Origin: Natrinema soli
Lineage (GTDB): Archaea > Halobacteriota > Halobacteria > Halobacteriales > Natrialbaceae
Direction of reading: 5' to 3'
Length of the DNA stretch: 11,695 nt
Assembly: GCF_028618695.1 (NCBI RefSeq)
Contig: NZ_JAQIVI010000228.1
Coordinates: 1-11,695, forward strand
Part shown: piece after piece, positions 6,074 to 11,695 of the stretch
Position numbering within the stretch: the first letter of the stretch is position 1
How the letters are laid out: every line of letters starts with the position of its first letter
Translations under genes and position numbers: made by a program
Notes under the pieces: generated by a model
The model's database searches: none
Seen by the model: only the letters and a program-made list of their open reading frames with translations
What the model was told of the DNA's origin: nothing

Positions 6074-7305
6074 CTGAACTCACCGAGACGCTGGAACTCA
6101 AGCTTGTGGAACCAAATGCCCACAAGCACCGGAAACTCTGTGAGACAAAACAGGTGTACCAAAACGCTCTTCAAGCCGCTTTCAACGCGAATTGTGCCAC
6201 TCAGACCGAAGCGAACAACGTGGTGGTTAACTACAATCTTTCAGGATACGCGAAGAACGCGCTCAAGAAGTACGTCCCGCAGCTCTGTGGCGGAAGCTAC
6301 GACGCGAATGAGCTTCACGACGACCACCCTGTCCGGTTCACGAACGAAGGCCCGAAACTCGACCACAAGCCACAGAACGCAATTGAGTGGTACATCAAAA
6401 TTCCGCACCATGACGACTACAACCTGTGGCTCCCTGCGCAACCGGATCCTGAACAACAGGAGTGGCTGGAAGCGTTGTACGCAGGGGACGCGAAGATGGG
6501 CGAGTGTCGGTTGTTCGGCCGTGACGGCAAGTGGTACTTGCACGTCGTCGCAACGCGAGACGTGGAGGAACGGCCCAGTTCGGCGTCCGAAACGCCGATT
6601 GGGGTAGACATCGGGGAAGCCTCGTTGTTAACGGTGTGTCACCGTGACGAGCGCGGCACCCCAGCTACACCCAATCTCTGGAACGACGAAGGCAAGCGAG
6701 TCAGACAACTCCGTGAGACGTATTTCACGGCGACCCGCCGCCTTCAGCAACGCGGAAGTGAACGTATCGTAGAGTCCTACGGAGATTCACTCTGGCGGCA
6801 GATAGACGATATTCTCCACACGGTCACGTCGGAAGTCGTCGCCTACGCCGACCAATTCGAGAACCCCGTGTTAGTTCTGGAAGACTTGACGCATATCCGT
6901 GAGAACATGGACTACGGCGCGTTCATGAACCGCCGTCTACACGGCTGGGGATTTGCAAAGCTGCACGCTCAGATTCGGTACAAGGCCACCGAGAACGGGA
7001 TTCGTGTGGAGACAGCGAATCCCGCGTATACCTCGAAGACGTGCCACTGTTGCGAAGAACTGGGTTACCGGCCAGACCAAGCGACGTTCACGTGTTCAAA
7101 CTCGGAGTGTTGGGTCTCGGAGTACCACGCAGACATCAACGCCGCGCTCAATATTGCAGATTGCTACCTCAGCGGAGAGAGCCATTCAAGAGAACACACG
7201 GATGGCGATGACTCGGCTGAGGAAGGGGGCCGTTTGACCGGCCCGCAAGACAGCCAAGCCGATGCTGAAACCCAGCAAGTGACGCTTGGAGCGTATGCGT
7301 CTTGA
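6070..7305 (+). CDS. tnpB: TnpB RNA-guided nuclease (IS200/IS605 accessory protein, ancestor type of Cas12)
   Basis: A 411-residue protein starting at GTG 6070, fixed by the GTGA overlap with tnpA. TnpB proteins bind an omegaRNA made from the element's right end and cut DNA matching the flanking guide. All three RuvC acidic residues are visible: D180 (PIGVDIGEASL), E271 (VLVLEDLTHI) and D355 (EYHADINAALNIA). The zinc-ribbon cysteines are C325/C328 (KTCHCC) and C342/C347 (FTCSNSEC). The N-terminal half is the wedge/REC region with the usual weak conservation. The C-terminal 45 residues are polar and their DNA probably doubles as omegaRNA scaffold. The length is standard and no frameshift is seen, so the nuclease is probably functional. 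Composition is less GC-rich than the PHA genes. Confidence 0.93.
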   Translation: MTELTETLELKLVEPNAHKHRKLCETKQVYQNALQAAFNANCATQTEANNVVVNYNLSGYAKNALKKYVPQLCGGSYDANELHDDHPVRFTNEGPKLDHKPQNAIEWYIKIPHHDDYNLWLPAQPDPEQQEWLEALYAGDAKMGECRLFGRDGKWYLHVVATRDVEERPSSASETPIGVDIGEASLLTVCHRDERGTPATPNLWNDEGKRVRQLRETYFTATRRLQQRGSERIVESYGDSLWRQIDDILHTVTSEVVAYADQFENPVLVLEDLTHIRENMDYGAFMNRRLHGWGFAKLHAQIRYKATENGIRVETANPAYTSKTCHCCEELGYRPDQATFTCSNSECWVSEYHADINAALNIADCYLSGESHSREHTDGDDSAEEGGRLTGPQDSQADAETQQVTLGAYAS

Positions 7306-7380
7306 AACCTTAGGGTCGAATCGCTCGGCCTGAAATCCCATGGTGGGATTCCCGCGACTTTAGGCGCGGGAGGAGGTCAA
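7190..7380 (+). ncRNA. Predicted omegaRNA (TnpB guide RNA scaffold) at the right end
   Basis: By analogy with characterised TnpB systems, the RNA spans the end of tnpB and the right end of the element and finishes exactly at its boundary. Two perfect hairpins stand in series before that boundary: AATCCCA/TGGGATT (7334-7350, loop TGG) and CCCGCG/CGCGGG (7351-7370). The guide would be the first bases outside, CCGCAATCCATTGCTC (7381-7396). The 5' limit is approximate, and expression is inferred. Confidence 0.5.
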
Positions 7381-7452
7381 CCGCAATCCATTGCTCACCA
7401 CTTCGTCTGAGGAGAGTTCGATTGTAAACGACGTCAGGCCGATGAATAGTGG

Positions 7453-8304
7453 TTAACTCAATACGGTCCGGTTGAATCGATAGTAGCCGAGTCCGAGTGG
7501 GATGATGATCCAAGCGACGACGAACACCCACGCGAACCATGGTTCAAGGTAAAACGGTACGTCTCCAGCGATTCGATCAGCTGTCGAAATGGTTTCCACG
7601 CCGGCAATGTCGACGAGCGTGCTCGAAATCACCCCGAGTGGTTCCCAGAGTCCGATTCGCTCCATGAAGACATACCATGTCGGTAGATCGGTGCTTCCAG
7701 GGAGTTCCCGTTCGCCGAGCCAGTAGATCCCCATCGGTACGGTCCACCAGAGCCAATCGAAAAGCACGTAGATGCCGAGCACACCAGCGACCGCCTTCGC
7801 GCGGGTGCTGACAGCGGCGGAGACACCGACCGCAACCGAGACGTACACCAATCCGATGACAAGCGAGACCACCAGTAATCCCACGTAGTCGGCGATGACG
7901 AACCCATCATAGAGCGCTGCGATCACGACAGCGCCGACGAGGAATCCGATCACGGTCGGGACAGCGACAACGGCGGCTCGACCGAGTACCTTCCCGACGA
8001 CAACGTCCAAGCGAGAGTTTGGTAACCCGAGTAAGAACCGTATGCTTCCCGATTCGCGTTCTTTGACGATCGCTTGATAGCCGACGACCAGTCCGACGAT
8101 CGAGATCATGGCGGTCATCCAGGTGAACGCGAAACTCACTGCGTCCTCGAATCCTGGGGCCGGTCCCTCGCCAGGGATGTGTAGGAGTTGCGGAATCGCT
8201 GAGATACCAGCGACGACGAGGATCATAAGCGCAGACAGCACCCAGAGCAGTTTTGATCGAAGCGCATCTTCGAAGTCCTTCCGAGCGACCTGCACCCAGC
8301 TCAT
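7453..8304 (-). CDS. ABC-2 type transporter permease
   Basis: A 283-residue membrane protein with about six hydrophobic helices (near residues 20-40, 57-77, 107-132, 138-163, 170-195 and 256-276), the standard plan of ABC-2 permeases, here closest in style to NosY-like proteins. The cytoplasmic segment after helix 2 (VKERESGSIRFLLGLPNSRL, about 80-99) is the family's characteristic amphipathic coupling motif for the ATPase. The N-terminus (VARKDFEDALRSKLLWVLSA) is also typical. The ATG overlaps the ATPase stop by ATGA, so the two form an operon and one exporter. Substrate is unknown; nothing nearby identifies it, so copper, drug, peptide or lipid export all remain open. Codon use is less GC-rich than the PHA genes, consistent with transfer. 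Confidence 0.85.
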   Translation of the reverse strand: MSWVQVARKDFEDALRSKLLWVLSALMILVVAGISAIPQLLHIPGEGPAPGFEDAVSFAFTWMTAMISIVGLVVGYQAIVKERESGSIRFLLGLPNSRLDVVVGKVLGRAAVVAVPTVIGFLVGAVVIAALYDGFVIADYVGLLVVSLVIGLVYVSVAVGVSAAVSTRAKAVAGVLGIYVLFDWLWWTVPMGIYWLGERELPGSTDLPTWYVFMERIGLWEPLGVISSTLVDIAGVETISTADRIAGDVPFYLEPWFAWVFVVAWIIIPLGLGYYRFNRTVLS

Positions 8305-9272
8305 GTCTTTGCCTCCGACGACGTTTCGGTGGCTTCACGTGTCGACGTTCGGCTCGATGACGGTCGATCACCGGTGGTGAACGCTGCGAATAGATCCTCA
8401 AGTGACGGCTCTTCGCTCGTAATATCTGTAACGACAGCTCCAGTATCTTCGACTGCGTTGATGACGGGGGCTTTTTGAGTCGAATCGGCTAGCGCAGCGG
8501 AAATCTCCGCCCCATCAACGTCCACGTCCGAGACACCTTCGAGTGATTCGAGAGTCGAAACAATGTCGTTCTCAACGGCGTCAACCGTGACAGTGAGTCG
8601 AGCGTCAGCATCGAATTGCTTTTTCAACGAGTCGATGGTGTCTTCTGCGACGAGCCGTCCATCCTTCATGATTCCGACGCAGTCGCAGATCGCTTCGACT
8701 TGCTCCATGATATGGCTAGAGAAGAAAATGGTCGCGCCGCGGTCGTTCTCATCACGGATGATCTCGCGCATCTCGCGGGCACCGTTGGGATCAAGTCCGG
8801 ACGACGGCTCGTCGAGAATGAGGAGATCCGGGTCGCCAACGAGCGCCATTGCGAGCGCGACGCGTTGTTTCATCCCGGTTGAGAACCCCCCAGCTTTCCG
8901 ATCCGCTGCGTCAGCAAGTCCGACGCGTTCGAGAAGAGCATCAGGGTCGTTGTCTGCATCTTTCGTATCGATGGCGAACTGGACGTGCTTCCGGGCGGTT
9001 AGTCGCTCATACATTCCGAAGTCTTCGGGAAGAACACCAACCGATTGGCGAACAGCGAGAGACTCATCCGTGATATCGTGACCAAGTACCGTCCCCGATC
9101 CTGACGACGGCGGAGTGAAACCAAGTAGCATATTGATCGTCGTCGACTTCCCCGCGCCGTTCGGTCCGAGAAATCCGTAAATTTCTCCTTCTCGAACTTC
9201 CAGATCCAGGGACTCAACTGCTGTTACATCCCCAAAATATCGGGCGAGCAATCTGGTTTCGATAGCCGTCAT
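8301..9272 (-). CDS. ABC transporter ATP-binding protein (ABC-2/NatA type)
   Basis: A 323-residue ATPase partner of the permease. The Walker A motif is GPNGAGKST (36-44), the signature motif FSTGMKQRV (130-138), Walker B LLILDEPSSGLD (150-161) and the switch histidine H187 (FFSSHIMEQVE). At the Q-loop position it has LPEDFGMYERLT, the form common in NatA/drug-exporter ATPases. Residues about 215-300 form a C-terminal accessory domain (LTVTVDAVENDIVSTLE onward), followed by a polar S/T/E-rich tail that may be disordered. It powers export through the adjacent ABC-2 permease. The ATG fits a TATA-like box 25-30 bases upstream (leaderless). All motifs are intact. Substrate unknown. Confidence 0.9.
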   Translation of the reverse strand: MTAIETRLLARYFGDVTAVESLDLEVREGEIYGFLGPNGAGKSTTINMLLGFTPPSSGSGTVLGHDITDESLAVRQSVGVLPEDFGMYERLTARKHVQFAIDTKDADNDPDALLERVGLADAADRKAGGFSTGMKQRVALAMALVGDPDLLILDEPSSGLDPNGAREMREIIRDENDRGATIFFSSHIMEQVEAICDCVGIMKDGRLVAEDTIDSLKKQFDADARLTVTVDAVENDIVSTLESLEGVSDVDVDGAEISAALADSTQKAPVINAVEDTGAVVTDITSEEPSLEDLFAAFTTGDRPSSSRTSTREATETSSEAKT

Positions 9273-9296
9273 CTAGCCCTCTAGTTTTCCGATCGG

Positions 9297-9302
9297 TAAA
9301 TA
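9297..9302 (-). promoter_or_regulatory. Promoter (TATA box) of the ABC operon
   Basis: On the minus strand TATTTA lies 25-30 bases before the ATG at 9272, inside the symmetrical GGTAAATACC (9295-9304). The decayed inverted-repeat copy starts 8 bases further out (9312), so the operon promoter sits just inside an IS-like edge. Confidence 0.55.
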
Positions 9303-9311
9303 CCTTCACAT

Positions 9312-9328
9312 GACTCTGTTGATATCCT
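9312..9328 (+). repeat. Degenerate third copy of the terminal repeat
   Basis: GACTCTGTTGATATCCT matches the left terminal repeat GGCTCTGTTGAAACCCT at 14 of 17 positions, in the same orientation as the left end and inverted with respect to the right end at 9759-9778. It may mark the other end of a decayed 467-base IS copy (9312-9778). The base runs flanking that pair do not match as a duplication. Confidence 0.4.
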
Positions 9329-9430
9329 ATCGGTTATATTATCTGCGTTGAAACACGCGTTAGGTGGGCACGTAGAAGTCCCGTTTTCTCGTCGGGTTCG
9401 CTCGCGTTGCTCGCTCACCGCTCTCTGCTT

Positions 9431-9569
9431 ACGGGCGCTTCGCGCCCGTTCGCACGGTCAGCGGGACCAGAGGTCCCGCTCAACACCAAAAATCTATACG
9501 CTACAAAGGCCGCTCGCTCCCTGACTCACGGGCTAGCGCCCGTTCGTCTGTCCACGGCGCGTTGCGCCG
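9431..9569. repeat. Cluster of four GC-rich hairpins
   Basis: Four short stems follow each other: ACGGGCGC/GCGCCCGT (9431-9449, loop TTC), AGCGGGACC/GGTCCCGCT (9460-9480, loop AGA), ACGGGC/GCCCGT (9528-9543, loop TAGC) and CGGCGC/GCGCCG (9555-9569, loop GTT). All are perfect. The stretch is rich in CGCTCGCG-like runs. An 80-codon reading frame crosses it on the plus strand, but it has no recognisable domain and looks like a by-product of the repeats. I do not recognise the element; a structured RNA or a haloarchaeal repeat family are both possible. Confidence 0.55.
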
Positions 9570-9637
9570 CGCTGCTGGTCGCTCGCGGGTGCACTCCTCG
9601 TGACTCGACCGCAGCGGAAACTCCTCGCTACTATGCG

Positions 9638-9727
9638 TTAGAGGGGTAGGTCGAAATTGTGGACGATGCACGCAAAAGCGAGTTCACGAAATCGTTTCCA
9701 CCAGCGTCGTGAACGGACGAATGTACC
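9638..9727 (-). pseudogene. C-terminal remnant of an IS5-like transposase
   Basis: Minus-strand translation ending at the TAA at 9638-9640 gives GTFVRSRRWWKRFRELAFAC followed by IVHNFDLPL. This resembles, from memory, the C-terminal end of haloarchaeal IS5-group DDE transposases (VRSRRWWKxFREL...HN). Nothing upstream continues the protein: the right terminal repeat lies only about 30 bases away, so nearly the whole gene has been deleted. The perfect palindrome TGTACCCGGGTACA (9722-9735) lies at the edge of the recognisable part, perhaps at the deletion join. The family call is from memory of the motif only. Confidence 0.45.
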
Positions 9728-9758
9728 CGGGTACACTACTGGCCACACCTGTAACTCC

Positions 9759-9778
9759 CCAAGAGTTTCAACAGAGCC
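9759..9778 (-). repeat. Right terminal inverted repeat of the 4.3-kb unit
   Basis: Read on the minus strand it is GGCTCTGTTGAAACTCTTGG, pairing with 5434-5453 at 18 of 20 positions. CTCTCGTT (9779-9786) follows immediately outside as the right copy of the putative 8-base duplication. Confidence 0.65.
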
Positions 9779-9875
9779 CTCTCGTTCAGCATGAACCGAC
9801 AGAAATCACTGAGCGCTGCCCGTCGGCTTCGAGTCGGGTTTGTATCGGGAGTGAAGTTATGAAACTAACGGGTCG

Positions 9876-9882
9876 TTATTTA
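9876..9882 (+). promoter_or_regulatory. Promoter (TATA box) of phaB
   Basis: TTATTTA lies 26-32 bases before the ATG at 9908, outside the inserted unit. phaB therefore keeps its own promoter and need not be read from phaC. The stretch 9787-9875 shows no gene. Confidence 0.6.
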
Positions 9883-9907
9883 CCATCGCGCGTTAAATGT
9901 GTGACTC

Positions 9908-10651
9908 ATGTCCATGGATGGTCGTACCTGTGTCATCACGGGCTCGGCGAAGGGGATCGGTCGGGGTATCGCGGAGTACCTCGGGCAGGAAGGTGCGAAC
10001 GTCGTCATCAACTACCGGTCGTCAGAGGGAGCGGCACACGAGGCCGTCGACGCGATCGAATCGGCGGGCGGTGCCGCCATCGCGGCCAGGGCCGACGTCT
10101 CCGACCGCGCCGAGGTCGAACACATGGTCGAGGCCTGCCACGAGGCGTTCGGCCCGGCCGACGTGCTCGTGAACAACGCCGGAATCACGGCCGACAAGCA
10201 GTTCACGGAGATGTCCCGCGAGGAGTGGGATCGCGTCATGGACGTCAATCTCGGCGGCATGTTCAACTGTACCCAGCTGTTCTACGACGATATCTGGAAC
10301 GCCGAGGAGGGCCGACTGATCAACATCTCGAGCGTCGTCGGCAAACAGGGCAACTTCGGGCAGGCTAACTACGCCGCCGCGAAAAGCGGCATGTTCGGCT
10401 TCACCCGGACGATCGCCCTCGAGCTCGCCCAGGGCGGCTCGACGGCTAACTGCGTCGCACCTGGCTTCACCGCGACCGACATGCTCGAGAGCGTCCCCGA
10501 CAAGGTGCTCGACCGGATCATCGCCGGCATCCCGCTCGCGCGGTTGGCCGATGTCGAGGACATCGCGGCCGTCGTTCGGTTTCTCGCCAGCGAGGACTCC
10601 TCGTACGTGACGGGAGAAGTGATCGACGTCAACGGCGGGATGGATCTGTAG
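9908..10651 (+). CDS. phaB: Acetoacetyl-CoA reductase / 3-oxoacyl reductase (PhaB/FabG-type SDR)
   Basis: A 247-residue classical short-chain dehydrogenase, standard length. It reduces 3-ketoacyl-CoA to (R)-3-hydroxyacyl-CoA, the PHA monomer, probably with NADPH. The dinucleotide motif is TGSAKGIGRG (11-20). NNAG is at 89-92. The catalytic tetrad is N114, S142 (NISSVVG), Y155 and K159 (YAAAK). The C-terminal VNGGMDL resembles the usual FabG ending. The start ATG fits the TATA box spacing; a second ATG two codons later is possible. FabG-like proteins also serve other acyl reductions, so the PHA assignment rests on the neighbouring phaC across the insertion. Composition and GC-rich codons match the PHA genes, unlike the intervening block. 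Confidence 0.88.
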   Translation: MSMDGRTCVITGSAKGIGRGIAEYLGQEGANVVINYRSSEGAAHEAVDAIESAGGAAIAARADVSDRAEVEHMVEACHEAFGPADVLVNNAGITADKQFTEMSREEWDRVMDVNLGGMFNCTQLFYDDIWNAEEGRLINISSVVGKQGNFGQANYAAAKSGMFGFTRTIALELAQGGSTANCVAPGFTATDMLESVPDKVLDRIIAGIPLARLADVEDIAAVVRFLASEDSSYVTGEVIDVNGGMDL

Positions 10652-10754
10652 TCGCGCCTTGAGCGGCGGTCACTCTCGAACCGTCTCCACGGGTCGATCA
10701 CGTGTCTGCTTGGGAGAGAGGTGCCAGCAAGCGAAGTACAAACTTGAGAGTTCG

Positions 10755-11630
10755 TTACTCGTCGTCCGTTTCACCGATCCGATCGTTGGTTTGCGTCTCG
10801 GACGGTGGTTCCGGCGGTTCAAATGCCGCGGCGAGGAGTCCGACGATGCGCGTCTCGAGGAACTCTTCGAGCGACCGCTGTGAACGGAGGCCGACCGCGG
10901 CCAGAATCGCGGCGAAGAGATGGATTCCGAACAGCGCCGGCGAAAGCGCGGCTCCGAGAACGGCGAGCGAGAGGCCGAGCGCGGACAGCACGAAGAGACT
11001 TGTGATGGCGATCGGTCGATCGCGCACGGATCCGCTGATCCTCGCCGCAAAGTCGGTGATCGCCGACGTCGGGGCGGCGGTCGACAGTTCGCTCAGCGTC
11101 CGATCCAGTGCGGCGATGAACGGTCCGATAGCTAGGGTCTCTCGGAGATCGATAACGATGACGTTAGGGTCAGGCTCGGCAGTGAGCCATCGGTAGCCAA
11201 ACGACGACGTCACGTACCGCCGCCCGATCATCCCGAGAGTGGTGATCCGCGCCGTCGAGTTCCCCGCTCGGATCCGCGAATTCGTCTCCGTGACGGCGGT
11301 TCGGATCGCCGATCCCGCGAGGAGCGTCTCGAAGGGAGACGATACGCTCGAGCGTCCATCGCAACCCGGAAGCCGACGTACGCCGCGAGCGGTACCAGCA
11401 GTAGCGGCGAGCCACCCCAGGCGTGGATACCGGCCGCAACTGAGCCTCCGAAGACGAAAGCGACGACCCACGTCAGCGGTGTTTGGAGATGCGCTCGAAC
11501 ACCGACGCGGGGAGCCACACCACCCTCGAGTCGCCGCTGGAGGTCGACGGCGAGCCACGTCAGCGTCAGGAGCGTGATCCCGAGCCAGAAGTACTGGTGA
11601 AGCTGGTGATCGATGAACCCGAGGCCCGTA
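10755..11630 (-). pseudogene. Haloarchaeal membrane protein of unknown function, broken by frameshift and 5' IS insertion
   Basis: Two minus-strand frames each carry half of one protein. The 5' half (11228-11630) reads GLGFIDHQLHQYFWLGITLL, then WVVAFVFGGSVAAGIHAW and PLLLVPLAAYVGFRVAMDAR: three hydrophobic helices and no acceptable start codon. Near 11340 the sense passes to the other frame (PFETLLAGSAIRTAVTETNS), which runs through YRWLTAEPDPNVIVIDLRE, a two-helix membrane region (PIAITSLFVLSALGLSLAVL and onward) and an acidic tail to the TAA at 10755-10757. A single missing base in the CTCCCTTC run would explain the switch. Upstream of 11630 the gene meets the right end of an IS200/IS605-type element, so the start is gone. 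I do not recognise the family. Confidence 0.65.
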
Positions 11631-11695
11631 TGACATCCTCCGCGCCCTAAAGGGCGCGGTTTCCTCCGTGGGAGTCTCGGCTATGCCGATTCCCC
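11631..11695 (-). mobile_element. Right end of a second IS200/IS605 (IS1341-type) element, running out of the window
   Basis: On the minus strand the sequence ends CCGCGCCC-TTTA-GGGCGCGG (11640-11659, perfect 8-base stem) followed by AGGATGTCA (11631-11639), the layout of a family right end and parallel to the hairpin plus GGAGGTCAA at 7351-7380. The stem sequence differs from the first element, so this is a different member. Any tnpB would lie beyond position 11695. The part before the hairpin would be omegaRNA scaffold, and its guide would be the disrupted membrane gene. Confidence 0.65.

Larger units (their letters stand above)
5541..7380 (+). mobile_element. IS200/IS605-family insertion sequence (tnpA + tnpB)
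   Basis: The element carries a Y1 transposase gene and a tnpB gene overlapping by GTGA, with no terminal inverted repeats but matching subterminal hairpins: CCCGCGTCTTCAGGCGCGGG on the left (5559-5578) and CCCGCGACTTTAGGCGCGGG on the right (7351-7370), 18 of 20 identical. The right end closes with GGAGGAGGTCAA (7369-7380), like other ends of this family. The left boundary is not visible to the base and is set just outside the left hairpin. Such elements move as a single-stranded circle and make no target duplication. Both genes are intact, so it may be active. Confidence 0.8.
5434..9778. mobile_element. Putative 4.3-kb inserted unit bounded by inverted repeats and an 8-base target duplication
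   Basis: The left end GGCTCTGTTGAAACCCTTAG (5434-5453) and the reverse complement of the right end (9759-9778) agree at 18 of 20 positions, the first 14 without mismatch. Directly outside are CCCTCGTT (5426-5433) and CTCTCGTT (9779-9786), 7 of 8 identical. This is what one transposition event leaves. An 8-base duplication is usual for IS6 and for the ISH1 group of IS5. No full transposase for these ends remains; the only candidate is the IS5-like C-terminal scrap at 9638-9727. The interior holds an IS200/IS605 element, an ABC operon and a hairpin cluster. It may be an old IS filled by later insertions, or a composite unit that has decayed. Confidence 0.6.

Noticed and set aside
9407..9649. 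80-codon plus-strand frame through the hairpin cluster
   Set aside because: The frame follows from the GC-rich repeats; no domain, and it runs antisense into the transposase remnant.
10755..11636. Single 293-residue ORF from 11636 as an intact gene
   Set aside because: Its first ~95 residues are R/P/S-rich noise, whereas another frame of the same DNA encodes clear membrane helices. The frameshift explanation fits better.

Overview
The window is haloarchaeal. The proteins are strongly acidic, codons are GC-rich, and most genes have a TATA-like box 24-30 bases before the start codon, the arrangement of leaderless archaeal transcripts. The core is a polyhydroxyalkanoate (PHA) locus of the haloarchaeal class III type. 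The genus cannot be fixed from the sequence.

Layout. (1) Positions 1-1059, minus strand: the first 41 codons of a GlmM-type phosphohexomutase, then a toxin-antitoxin pair (DUF3368-like PIN toxin preceded by a ribbon-helix-helix/UPF0175-like antitoxin). (2) 1060-1379: no convincing gene. It holds the antitoxin operator region, an 83-base nested palindrome (1141-1223) and the terminator of the next gene. (3) 1380-5275: the PHA locus. A MaoC-type (R)-enoyl-CoA hydratase (phaJ) runs leftward; phaR-phaP and phaE-phaC run rightward. Each pair overlaps by ATGA, and phaEC has its own promoter. PhaC carries a long acidic linker ending in a helix-hairpin-helix domain. (4) 5434-9778: a probable 4.3-kb insertion bounded by 20-base inverted repeats (18/20 matching) and 8-base flanking direct repeats (7/8). 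Inside are a complete IS200/IS605 element (tnpA, tnpB, predicted omegaRNA), a two-gene ABC exporter operon of less GC-rich composition, a cluster of four hairpins, and a scrap of an IS5-like transposase. (5) 9908-10651: a FabG/PhaB-type acetoacetyl-CoA reductase, completing the PHA pathway and apparently separated from phaC by the insertion. (6) 10755-11695: a membrane-protein gene with a frameshift and with its 5' end cut off by the right end of a second IS200/IS605-type element that runs out of the window.

Working together. PhaB and PhaJ supply (R)-3-hydroxyacyl-CoA, PhaE/PhaC polymerise it, PhaP coats the granule, and PhaR probably represses phaRP until granules form. A palindrome directly in front of the phaR promoter is a good operator candidate. 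The flanks and the phaC-phaB gap show repeated mobile-element activity around this otherwise coherent metabolic locus.
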